NCBI RefSeq assembly: GCF_900100945.1
Contig: NZ_FNCG01000004.1
Coordinates: 124,001 to 188,000, forward strand
Length of the DNA: 64,000 nucleotides
Direction of reading: 5' to 3'
From: Mucilaginibacter gossypii
GTDB taxonomy: Bacteria > Bacteroidota > Bacteroidia > Sphingobacteriales > Sphingobacteriaceae
Both the position numbers and the translations under genes were made by a program. Below are positions 8,797 to 16,009 of the stretch, piece after piece (position 1 is the stretch's first letter; each line of letters begins with the position of its first letter). The notes under the pieces were generated by a model, which saw only the letters and a list, made by a program, of their open reading frames with translations, was not told where the DNA came from and searched no databases.

Positions 8797-8970
8797 TAGT
8801 CCATGGTCGATAGTCCATAGACCATGGTTTTTTGTTTTTAGTCTATGGTCGAAAGTTCATAGACCTGGTTATTGTTTTTGTCAATAGTTATAGCCAATAA
8901 GCTATGGTTGGCTTATTGAAAAACCAAGATATGCAGTTTTTTCAATCCATGGACTATCGACCATGGACTA
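8797..8970. repeat. Nested inverted repeat between FAD oxidase and phospholipase C genes
   Basis: Bases 8797-8820 and 8947-8970 are 24-base inverted copies with one mismatch, built from the word TCCATGGTCGATAGTCCATAG. A diverged third copy lies at 8839-8864. A second unrelated word (AATAAGCTATGGTTGGCTTATT) forms its own hairpin at about 8896-8922. Nothing in it codes. The hairpins could uncouple phospholipase expression from the upstream genes. Confidence 0.75.
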
Positions 8971-8982
8971 TGGTCTAAAAAA

Positions 8983-10119
8983 CTAACCGTCCTTCCGCCG
9001 GGCAATCTCCTGCTCGCATAGGCCAAATGACAGGGTCATGCCGTTACCGCCGAGGCCATTGATAAGGGTTACCCCAGGCTCAATGTCGATGATAAGTTCG
9101 TACGCGCCGTTGGTCATTTTAGGGTAGATGCCGTGCCATGACTGCAGCATTTTCCAGTCTTTAAAATTGGCGAATGTATGTAAGTATTCAATTATCAAAT
9201 TATTAATAAATTCTTTATCGAAGGGATCATGAACCAAACCATATTCGTGCGAATCGCCGATGGTAAGCTCGCCGCTGCCATTTTGGGATACCATTACGTG
9301 GATGCCCCATTTAAGGTGTGTGGCATATTGTTCTTCATAGCGTTTGCGCAAGGCTGGCAATGAAGCTGCGGCCTGGAACCCCGGGTAATGAATCATAGAC
9401 AAGCCACCACATAACGACGGACCTATGCGCCATTCATCGGGCTGGGTAACTAAACGCATCATTTGCAGTTTGCATTTGGTGATCTGTGTTTGTGCGAATA
9501 GTTCCGGATATAAAGTTTCAAAATCGGCGCCGCTGCATACATAGATCTCGTCGGCTTCCCAGCTTTGGTTGCCCGAACTAACTTTGGGATGTTGGATACG
9601 GCTGATAGCAGTGTTCCAGTGAAATTCGACACCAAATTTTTCGGCAAGATAAGCTGCCACCTGCCCGATGGCTACCCGCGATTCAACAATCATTTCCTCG
9701 CCGCTCCACAGGGCGCCTTTCAAGCCATCGGTATTAATTGCCGGCGATTTTGAAACAGCTTCGCCCGGAGTTAGCACAGCGCAATCACGGTATTGCTTGT
9801 TTACATCTACATACTCTTCAATTACCTGCAGTTCATCATCATGATAAGCAAGGTGTAGCGAGCCAACCTCATTATGCCAGATCTTAGCCTCGGTACAAAC
9901 TGTTTTCCAAATGCTTTTTGATAGCATGGCGCGCTCAAACATTGGTCCGGTAGCCTGTCCTATAGGCCATACCATACCAAAGTTCCGGATGGAAGCACCC
10001 ACCGCGCGTTCGTTACGTTCAAATACGGTTACCTGATAGCCGCGAACGGCCAAAGCGCGGGCTGTAGCCAAACCTGCAATGCCTGCGCCTATGATTATTG
10101 CACTTTTGTTATTGTTCAT
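8983..10119 (-). CDS. FAD-dependent amine oxidase of the phosphonate-associated type (TIGR03364-like)
   Basis: The 378-residue protein is a DAO-family flavoenzyme with the FAD-binding GAGIAGLATARALAVRG motif at residues 12-28 and a C-terminal GLGGNGMTLSFG flavin motif. The TIGR03364 clade is typically found beside phosphonatase-like HAD genes, exactly as here. Members of this broad group have been shown to oxidise N-methyl-2-aminoethylphosphonate, and sometimes 2-aminoethylphosphonate, to phosphonoacetaldehyde. That role fits an upstream HAD hydrolase, a transporter and a downstream phospholipase C. Assignment to the clade rests on motif style and neighbourhood, not on a profile search. The true amine substrate is unproven. 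Confidence 0.85.
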   Translation of the reverse strand: MNNNKSAIIIGAGIAGLATARALAVRGYQVTVFERNERAVGASIRNFGMVWPIGQATGPMFERAMLSKSIWKTVCTEAKIWHNEVGSLHLAYHDDELQVIEEYVDVNKQYRDCAVLTPGEAVSKSPAINTDGLKGALWSGEEMIVESRVAIGQVAAYLAEKFGVEFHWNTAISRIQHPKVSSGNQSWEADEIYVCSGADFETLYPELFAQTQITKCKLQMMRLVTQPDEWRIGPSLCGGLSMIHYPGFQAAASLPALRKRYEEQYATHLKWGIHVMVSQNGSGELTIGDSHEYGLVHDPFDKEFINNLIIEYLHTFANFKDWKMLQSWHGIYPKMTNGAYELIIDIEPGVTLINGLGGNGMTLSFGLCEQEIARRKDG

Positions 10120-10163
10120 TGGTTCAATAGTTCATTGGTTCATCGGTTTGAATTGTTCAAACC
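10120..10163. repeat. Short direct repeats of TTCATTGGTTCA type
   Basis: The 44-base gap between the transporter and the FAD oxidase holds direct copies of TTCATTGGTTCA and a GAATTGTTCAAACCTCAATT half-palindrome. It resembles other gap-specific repeats in this window. Confidence 0.6.
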
Positions 10164-11510
10164 TCAATTGATTTGATTGGCTGGATTGAAAGTTAGAGTT
10201 TGTTGCTCATCAGTTTCATCTGCAATTATCTTTTTTTTATCACGGGCAGCGCTTTGCAAAAAGTAAATGAGCGATAAAATACCGCAAATTCCGCCAACAA
10301 TGGCTACCGTCATTGCGCCTTCCCGAAAAAAGGCACCCCAGCTTATTGAGGGGCGACCAAGTTCTTTTACCAGCAAAACACTAACACTGCCAAGGTAGCC
10401 CATCGAATCGGCAATGTACATGATAAAGCCCACATTGCTTTTATAGTGGAACGATGCTATCATCCGTTCAAAAAATATAGCATTGTAAGGAACGTAGCCC
10501 ATGTATAAGCCAAGGCCTACCAGGGTCATCCATAAGGTTGGGCTTATCATTTTAAAGGTAAACATGATGGTTGATATACCCACCAGTACACAACCGGCAA
10601 TGATCATTAAATGAATAATACTAAAGGCACGGATATTTTTCCTGACAAGGATAAGCAAGCTCATGGCTACTAATACCACCAGCGAAATTTTTATATCCGT
10701 AGTGGTAAAAATGCTGTTATCCTTAATGCCCAGGCTTGCCCAAATCTCTACCTCGAAATTATCGCGTACGTCGCGCATAATAGTAAGTAGCACATAAACA
10801 ATCAGGGTGAGGATAATACCCGGTAAAAAACGGATAACGAATTGTTTGCGCTCTGTGGCGTTCATGGGGGTACGTTCGGAGCGTAAACTTATGTCTTCGG
10901 CGGTAGGTGCTGGGATAAGCTCCATACAACCTACAAAAAATAACAGCGGCAATGCGAATACAGCACCTGTTAAAAAAGGCATGTAATATTCATTTACATG
11001 AAGACTGCTTATAAGTGTACGCCCTATTGTTTTTACAAAGCCCGATGCAAAGATGAGACTGATGGATAATACCGAAGCCATGAACTCAGTTGAGCGGCGG
11101 CCTTCCAGGTAACCAAAAACCAGGCCCCAGATAAGGCCCAGCGGGAGACCGTTGATGAAAAGGAACGCAATATTCCACGGGGCCGGTACAAAAGCAAAGG
11201 CCAGCAGCGCCGCCCAGGCAATGCCGATAAGGGTTAAAATATATCGTGCACGGGTTTTGCCGTTTACTTCGGCTATAAATTTTATGCCGTAAAACTTGCT
11301 GCTCATATAGCCGATAACCTGCGCTATAACCAGCCAAACCTTATAATCAACATGAAAGTACTCGTGACCAGTGAAAGTTGCCGCTGCAAATGCCTTACGG
11401 AAAGCATACATGGATGTATACGTTCCAAAAGCCGAAACCGCTGCCAAAACTGAAATCAGTGCATAAGGCCATTGGGCTACTTTTGCACGTAAACTTTCAA
11501 TCAGCCTCAT
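10164..11510 (-). CDS. DUF5690-family MFS-like membrane transporter
   Basis: The 448-residue protein has about 12 hydrophobic segments and the N-terminal YTSMYAFRKAFAAATFTG signature that I associate with DUF5690 proteins, which resemble major facilitator permeases such as the organophosphate:phosphate antiporters. It begins only 3 bases after the phosphonatase-like HAD gene stops and precedes the aminophosphonate oxidase, so it most likely imports the compound that those enzymes process. No ABC-type phosphonate transporter is visible nearby. The substrate is an inference from the operon. The cytoplasmic tail is charged and short. Confidence 0.8.
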   Translation of the reverse strand: MRLIESLRAKVAQWPYALISVLAAVSAFGTYTSMYAFRKAFAAATFTGHEYFHVDYKVWLVIAQVIGYMSSKFYGIKFIAEVNGKTRARYILTLIGIAWAALLAFAFVPAPWNIAFLFINGLPLGLIWGLVFGYLEGRRSTEFMASVLSISLIFASGFVKTIGRTLISSLHVNEYYMPFLTGAVFALPLLFFVGCMELIPAPTAEDISLRSERTPMNATERKQFVIRFLPGIILTLIVYVLLTIMRDVRDNFEVEIWASLGIKDNSIFTTTDIKISLVVLVAMSLLILVRKNIRAFSIIHLMIIAGCVLVGISTIMFTFKMISPTLWMTLVGLGLYMGYVPYNAIFFERMIASFHYKSNVGFIMYIADSMGYLGSVSVLLVKELGRPSISWGAFFREGAMTVAIVGGICGILSLIYFLQSAARDKKKIIADETDEQQTLTFNPANQIN

Positions 11511-11513
11511 GTT

Positions 11514-12200
11514 TTATTGATTTATGATGTCAACTACTTGTGCAATATCGTCAATAATATGGGTAGGATTATAGGTTTCCAGCTCGGCCCGGGTAAAAAT
11601 GCCGGTGGTTACGCCTATTGAATATTTGCAGCCGGTGTTTTGGCCCTCGCGTACATCAACCTCAGTATCGCCTACTTTAGCAACTTCCAAAGCATCTGTT
11701 ATGCCGGCCTCAAGCATCATTTTTTGGATCATGAAAGGATGCGGGCGACCAAGTTCAACTTCGTCCGATCCAACAACGTAATCGATCAGCCCCTTCTCGT
11801 GCCATTGCAGGCGGTTTACAATAGTATCGGCAATATCGCGCGAGAAACCGGTATTGATACCAACTTTAACGCCTTGCTCATGCAGTTTAGCAAATGTTTC
11901 CTCTACGTTTGGCAGGGGGTCAATGCCAGGCTCAAACTGGTAAAAATTAATCATTTGCTGTACAAACTCTTTATGTATGGTTGTTACCAGTTCGTCGGTA
12001 ATCAATGATTGATCGGCTTCATGTTCAACAAGCATTTTACGAATGGCCAGGGTTTTTTCATAGCCCATCAAAGGGTCTATTTTCTCCAGTTCAACCTCGT
12101 AACCAGACTTTTGCATGGCAGCCCTGAAAGCCTTGCTAACTTCATGATCATCTTTAACCGTAGTGCCGGCTATATCAAATACCACTAATTTTATGCTCAT
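11514..12200 (-). CDS. Phosphonatase-like HAD hydrolase (TIGR03351-like)
   Basis: The 228-residue HAD enzyme carries the FDIAGTT nucleophile motif (Asp 9), the DxAGT form typical of phosphonoacetaldehyde hydrolase PhnX and its relatives rather than DxDxT. Motif II is NTGFSR, motif III is GRPHPFM with Arg in place of the usual Lys, and motif IV is KVGDTEVDVREG. In the cap, MGYEKTLAIR places Lys 49 where PhnX has its Schiff-base Lys (MGxxKxxHVR), judged by eye. It should split a C-P bond in a phosphono-aldehyde to give phosphate. It is the first gene of the minus-strand operon and has Pho-box-like repeats upstream. Confidence 0.88.
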   Translation of the reverse strand: MSIKLVVFDIAGTTVKDDHEVSKAFRAAMQKSGYEVELEKIDPLMGYEKTLAIRKMLVEHEADQSLITDELVTTIHKEFVQQMINFYQFEPGIDPLPNVEETFAKLHEQGVKVGINTGFSRDIADTIVNRLQWHEKGLIDYVVGSDEVELGRPHPFMIQKMMLEAGITDALEVAKVGDTEVDVREGQNTGCKYSIGVTTGIFTRAELETYNPTHIIDDIAQVVDIINQ

Positions 12201-12205
12201 AATAA

Positions 12206-12213
12206 CAAATATA
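12206..12213 (-). promoter_or_regulatory. Candidate -7 box of the HAD operon
   Basis: On the minus strand this reads TATATTTG, a perfect match to the Bacteroidota TAnnTTTG box. It ends five bases before the HAD start codon, so the transcript would be nearly leaderless if this box is used. An upstream box used instead cannot be excluded. Confidence 0.45.
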
Positions 12214-12220
12214 ATTGTTT

Positions 12221-12261
12221 AGCAATACTAAACTTTTTTTATTAAAATTAAACTAAATTAG
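12221..12261 (-). promoter_or_regulatory. 41-bp element shared with the SusC promoter
   Basis: Read on the minus strand, this block matches 15929-15969 at 36 of 41 positions without gaps, including 16 identical bases (AAAGTTTAGTATTGCT) at the gene-proximal end. Both copies face their gene, 20 bases from the HAD ATG and 40 bases from the SusC ATG. It is the clearest cis link between the two halves of the phosphorus locus. Confidence 0.8.
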
Positions 12262-12278
12262 TGTTAAAGTTTGGTTAA
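12241..12278 (-). promoter_or_regulatory. Pho-box-like array upstream of the HAD operon
   Basis: On the minus strand four pentamers TTAAC, TTAAC, TTAGT and TTAAT start at 12278, 12267, 12256 and 12245, exactly 11 bases apart. Direct repeats at an 11-bp period are the hallmark of PhoB/PhoP binding sites. The identity of the regulator is inferred from this geometry and from the phosphorus genes downstream. Confidence 0.65.
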
Positions 12279-12454
12279 GGGGAGGTTTGTGGTTGGTTTT
12301 GTTCCCTTAATTTTCAAACGGGAAACGTATGTACGGGGTTTCTAAAAAAAAATTATCGTAAAAACTTGAGCCATACAGACAAGTAAATTGAGCCATGCAA
12401 GAAATTCCGTCATGAACAAGATATCTGATATTTGTTTTAAATTAAATATCAACT

Positions 12455-13426
12455 ATGGAGAACATAACGAAAATAAATTTGGGCAAAAACGGTCCGCTGG
12501 TTTCAAAACTGGGCCTGGGCTGTATGCGCATGTCATCAGTTTGGGGCAGCAAAGCCAATGATGAAAACGAAAGTATCGCTACCATACAAGCAGCTTTAGA
12601 TAGTGGCATCAATTTTTTAAACACCGGCGATTTTTATGGTGCCGGTCATAATGAGTTATTGGTAGGCAAGGCCATTAAAGGCCGTCGGGACGACGCGTTT
12701 ATCAGCGTTAAATTTGGCGCTATTTTTTATAATGGTCAATGGCTTGGCTTAGACCTTCGCCCTATTGCCATTAAAAACTTCATCAATTATTCGTTAGTGC
12801 GATTAGGTATCGACACTATCGACCTGTATCAGCCTTGCCGCCTGGATAATAGCGTACCTGTAGAAGATGTAATAGGTACCGTTGCCGACCTGATTAAGGA
12901 AGGAAAAGTACGCCACCTTGGTGTTTCTGAAATTACTGCGGAGCAATTGCGTAAAGCCAACAGCATACACCCGGTAACCGCGTTGGAAATTGGCTACTCA
13001 TTAGCCGACAGGCAAATTGAAAACGATCTGCTGCCTACTGCTAAAGAACTGGGCATTGGCGTAGTCGCATTTGCCAATACCGCCGAAGGTTTACTTACGG
13101 GCGATATGAAAGCGCCGCTTCCGGCGGATAGTTATCATAATCACTTTTCACGTTTTCAGGGAGACAACCTGGTAAAGAACCTTGAAAAAGTTGAAGTGTT
13201 AAAGCAAATGGCCAGCGACAAAGGCTATACGCCTACCCAACTTGCTATTGCATGGGTAAACGCCCAGGGCGATAACATTATGCCACTGGTGAGCATGAGC
13301 CGCAGATCGCGCCTGCCTGAAAATATACAGGCGATGCAAATTGAATTTAGTGCCGATGAAATGAATACACTTAAAACTGCTTTTACCCAGGGGGCAATAT
13401 TAGGTGGTACATACCTGCAACGATAA
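12455..13426 (+). CDS. Aldo/keto reductase with altered catalytic tetrad
   Basis: The 323-residue TIM-barrel protein shows the aldo/keto reductase motifs NTGDFYG (Asp 59, Tyr 61), SVKFG (Lys 86) and [10 protein letters not shown]. The fourth catalytic residue, normally His, falls in LYQPCRLD and appears to be Cys 128. Such enzymes reduce aldehydes and ketones with NADPH; the substitution may change rate or specificity. It is followed 45 bases later by an AraC regulator. It sits between the two halves of the phosphorus locus, but nothing in the sequence ties it to phosphonates. Confidence 0.88.
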   Translation: MENITKINLGKNGPLVSKLGLGCMRMSSVWGSKANDENESIATIQAALDSGINFLNTGDFYGAGHNELLVGKAIKGRRDDAFISVKFGAIFYNGQWLGLDLRPIAIKNFINYSLVRLGIDTIDLYQPCRLDNSVPVEDVIGTVADLIKEGKVRHLGVSEITAEQLRKANSIHPVTALEIGYSLADRQIENDLLPTAKELGIGVVAFANTAEGLLTGDMKAPLPADSYHNHFSRFQGDNLVKNLEKVEVLKQMASDKGYTPTQLAIAWVNAQGDNIMPLVSMSRRSRLPENIQAMQIEFSADEMNTLKTAFTQGAILGGTYLQR

Positions 13427-13432
13427 ATGGAC

Positions 13433-13455
13433 GGGGCTGCATAAGCCCCTCTTAT
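13433..13455 (+). terminator. Weak intrinsic terminator after aldo/keto reductase
   Basis: Arms GGGGCT (13433-13438) and AGCCCC (13444-13449) form a six-pair hairpin followed by TCTTATTTTA. The AraC gene starts just beyond, at 13472. Confidence 0.5.
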
Positions 13456-13471
13456 TTTATATATTTACATA

Positions 13472-14284
13472 GTGACCAATCCAACCGAAATAATTCCAGG
13501 CGTAATCTTTTATTCTTTTTTCTCGAGGATGAGAAAGGAAAAGGTAGGTTTTTTTGAGCATAGCACCCTGGTATTACAGGTTTCAGGACAATTCAGCATC
13601 GAAACCGCTAATCAAAAAATTTCGATGAAAGGCGGCGAAATGATGTTGATCCGCAAAAATCAATTGGGCGAACTCGTCAAAATGCCCGTTGATGGCGGTG
13701 ACTATCAAACCATCATCATTTGCCTGAAAGAAGATATGCTGCGGCAGCTTGCCCTGGAAGAACAGATAGAACCGGGACGGAAATACATTGGTCAACCCAA
13801 TATCAGGATCCCCGAAAATGAATTTCTTCGGGGCTTTTTTCAATCGGTGATTCCTTATGTGCACCATCCCAACGAAAAAATAACCAAACAACTGGGCATG
13901 TTGAAAGTAAGGGAAGCCGTACACTTGCTGCTGCATACTATGCCCGAGCTTAAAGATTTCCTGTTCGATTTTTCTGAGCCGCATAAAATCGACCTGGAAA
14001 AATTTATGCTGAGCAATTTTCATTTCAACGTATCTGTCGAGAAATTCGCGCAACTTACCGGCCGAAGCCTTGCGGGGTTTAAACGCGATTTTCAAAAAAC
14101 TTTTGATACTTCGCCCCGGCATTGGCTGCAAACCAGGCGGCTTGCAGAGGCGCGCCATCTCATCGAAAACAAAAACCGTAAACCATCTGAAATTTACCTC
14201 GATTTAGGGTTTGAAAGCCTGGCTCATTTTTCCCATTCGTTTAAAAAAGAATTTGGCAAAGCACCTACAGAGTGGGCGCACTAA
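13472..14284 (+). CDS. AraC family transcriptional regulator
   Basis: The 270-residue protein has an N-terminal sensing domain and a C-terminal AraC double helix-turn-helix (SVEKFAQLTGRSLAGFKRDF and PSEIYLDLGFESLAHFSHSFKKEFG). A GTG at 13472 is taken as the start because it gives a full N-terminal domain; the first in-frame ATG is at 13529. It follows the aldo/keto reductase and probably controls that gene. The effector is unknown. Confidence 0.85.
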   Translation: MTNPTEIIPGVIFYSFFSRMRKEKVGFFEHSTLVLQVSGQFSIETANQKISMKGGEMMLIRKNQLGELVKMPVDGGDYQTIIICLKEDMLRQLALEEQIEPGRKYIGQPNIRIPENEFLRGFFQSVIPYVHHPNEKITKQLGMLKVREAVHLLLHTMPELKDFLFDFSEPHKIDLEKFMLSNFHFNVSVEKFAQLTGRSLAGFKRDFQKTFDTSPRHWLQTRRLAEARHLIENKNRKPSEIYLDLGFESLAHFSHSFKKEFGKAPTEWAH

Positions 14285-14386
14285 CCGGAGTTTTTTTGTT
14301 GATAAGGGTTGGATTTTGTTATAGCCTCTGAAACAAAAGTGGCACCCTCCACTCAATTAACCATTCATTTAATCAACCCAATCAAC

Positions 14387-14965
14387 CTACTTCTTCTCTT
14401 CAAAAAAGTATACCACCAGCATACTGGCCGTGGTATCGCCCATGTTTTTTGGGGTATGGGGGATGCGCCCGTCAAAGAGCATGCTATCGCCCTGGTTAAG
14501 AATTACGGTATCGTCATTAAACTGGTAAGCAACCTGCCCGGAGAGGATATACTTATATTCAAACGCTTCGGTTTCAACAAGCGGACGGGAGGCATCGGGC
14601 TCAAGCTCCAATATTACAATATCAACAGTACTTTGACTTATCGATTGCGTAAAGATGCGCTGGTAATGAAAACCATCGGCATATTCTTTTTCAAAATGAT
14701 CGTATTCGTGTTTGCGCTTTACTAAAACTGGGAGATGATCGCTTTTTGAACGCATATCTTTAAAAAACTCGTTCAGGTCTATCTCCAGTGCTTTAATAAT
14801 ATCTATCAGTACGATAAGCGATGGGATAGTGCGGCTATTTTCAATTTGAGATATCAGGCCTTTGCTTACGTTAGCCCTCATGGCAAGCTCCTGTACGGTT
14901 ATATTTTTTTCCCGGCGGCGTTCTTTTATGCGGTTACTGATCTGTATCAGTATGTCTTCTTCCAT
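14387..14965 (-). CDS. XRE-family regulator with C-terminal cupin domain
   Basis: The 192-residue protein has a helix-turn-helix at residues 8-62 (VQELAMRANVSKGLISQIEN) and a cupin at about 110-190 (FEYKYILSGQVAYQF and the second cupin motif GDSMLFDGRIPHTP). This architecture is common in single-operon regulators that bind a small molecule in the cupin. It is divergent from the PhnZ-like gene 282 bases away, so it is the likely local regulator of that gene and perhaps of the following SusC/SusD operon. The ligand could be an aminophosphonate, but this is a guess. Confidence 0.9.
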   Translation of the reverse strand: MEEDILIQISNRIKERRREKNITVQELAMRANVSKGLISQIENSRTIPSLIVLIDIIKALEIDLNEFFKDMRSKSDHLPVLVKRKHEYDHFEKEYADGFHYQRIFTQSISQSTVDIVILELEPDASRPLVETEAFEYKYILSGQVAYQFNDDTVILNQGDSMLFDGRIPHTPKNMGDTTASMLVVYFFEEKK

Positions 14966-15247
14966 TTAAAGCTGGTTATTTGGTGCGCAAAGTAATTAAT
15001 CAGGCTATTTATCCAAAATGATTTTTTTGTTACGCTTTGAACAGCATAGTGTAAATGTTAACGGATATCTATGTAATATTGTTGTATTAGTTAAGTTTCA
15101 ATAAACAGTAAGTGAGCTTTGAAATTGTCTGTCTAAGCGTTCTGTAAGAAATTAATGTTAAATATGGGTTCCGATAATATATTTCATGAATATTTAATAA
15201 TTACCTAACCTGTATGCTGTTTATTTGTAACTAAAAATTTTAATAAC

Positions 15248-15832
15248 ATGGTACCATCTCATTATAATCCGAAAGCTGTAGTTGCTGAAGTGTTTTCTTT
15301 ATACGAAAAATTTGGCGATGCCGATTATATAGGGGAGCCTGTTTCTCAACTGGAGCATATGTCGCAGGCAGCTTCGCTTGCTGAGGCTGAGGGCTATGAC
15401 GATGAGGTTGTACTTGCTGCGTTTTTTCATGATATAGGGCATCTTTGTGCTGATGCTGAAGAAGCAGGAAGTATGGATGGCATGGGCAATGTTGACCATG
15501 AGCGCCTGGGTGCCGATTACCTGTTGGAGCGTGGGTTTTCTGAAAGGGTTGCCAATCTGGTGCAGGGCCATGTAATTGCCAAAAGATATCTTACCTATAA
15601 ATACCCCGAATATTATAACCGTTTATCGGATGCCAGTAAAGCTACCCTCGAATTTCAGGGAGGCGTGATGACTGAGGCCGAGGCTGCAGAATTTGAATTA
15701 AACCAGGATGCTGAACTTATCATCAGACTGCGGTACTGGGATGACATGGCCAAGGAAATGCATGTACCCGTAAATAACCTTGATCATTTAAAAGCTATTG
15801 CCCTGGCGCATCTGCAAGTGGTAAATGAATAA
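15248..15832 (+). CDS. phnZ: PhnZ-family HD-domain diiron oxygenase (C-P bond cleaving)
   Basis: PhnZ cleaves (R)-2-amino-1-hydroxyethylphosphonate to glycine and phosphate with a mixed-valent diiron centre. The 194-residue protein keeps the known PhnZ residues in order: Tyr 27 and Glu 30 (YIGEPV), His 37, the HDIGH motif (His 61, Asp 62, His 65), His 84, His 108 and Lys 112 (GHVIAKRY), Ser 130 and Asp 165 (LRYWDDMAK), plus FQGGVMT. This pattern separates PhnZ from the related myo-inositol oxygenase. No phnY dioxygenase gene is in the window, so the hydroxylated substrate may come from outside. SusC follows 177 bases later. Confidence 0.88.
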   Translation: MVPSHYNPKAVVAEVFSLYEKFGDADYIGEPVSQLEHMSQAASLAEAEGYDDEVVLAAFFHDIGHLCADAEEAGSMDGMGNVDHERLGADYLLERGFSERVANLVQGHVIAKRYLTYKYPEYYNRLSDASKATLEFQGGVMTEAEAAEFELNQDAELIIRLRYWDDMAKEMHVPVNNLDHLKAIALAHLQVVNE

Positions 15833-15900
15833 TATAATATTAAGTTTTTGTGATTAATATATAATCTGCCTGTTACAAAAATCACCTGCTTAACACAGGG

Positions 15901-15938
15901 TGAACATCAAGTTAAGTATAGCTTAATACTAAATTAGT
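15901..15938 (+). promoter_or_regulatory. Pho-box-like array upstream of susC
   Basis: Pentamers TGAAC (15901), TTAAG (15912), TTAAT (15923) and TTAGT (15934) start exactly 11 bases apart. They match in form and period the array upstream of the HAD operon. The last unit lies inside the shared 41-bp element. Confidence 0.6.
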
Positions 15939-15969
15939 TTACTAATAATAAACAAAGTTTAGTATTGCT
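15929..15969 (+). promoter_or_regulatory. 41-bp element shared with the HAD operon promoter
   Basis: This block is 36/41 identical, without gaps, to the minus-strand reading of 12221-12261. Within this region AATACTAAA (15925-15933) and TTTAGTATT (15958-15966) form perfect inverted half-sites, a possible operator. SusC starts 40 bases downstream. Confidence 0.8.
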
Positions 15970-16009
15970 GCATGAAAAATTTGACTGTTTCACCCTTAAA
16001 CTTTAGCAG

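Noticed and set aside
8786..8818. Upstream ATG at 8818 as start of phospholipase C
   Set aside because: It adds 11 residues encoded by the inverted repeat and would push the twin-arginine signal away from the N-terminus.
15000..15247. A further copy of the 41-bp element in the gap between the XRE-cupin and phnZ genes
   Set aside because: GTATTAGTTAAGTTTCAATAA near 15083 looks similar at first, but no extended match or 11-bp TTAAC array is present.
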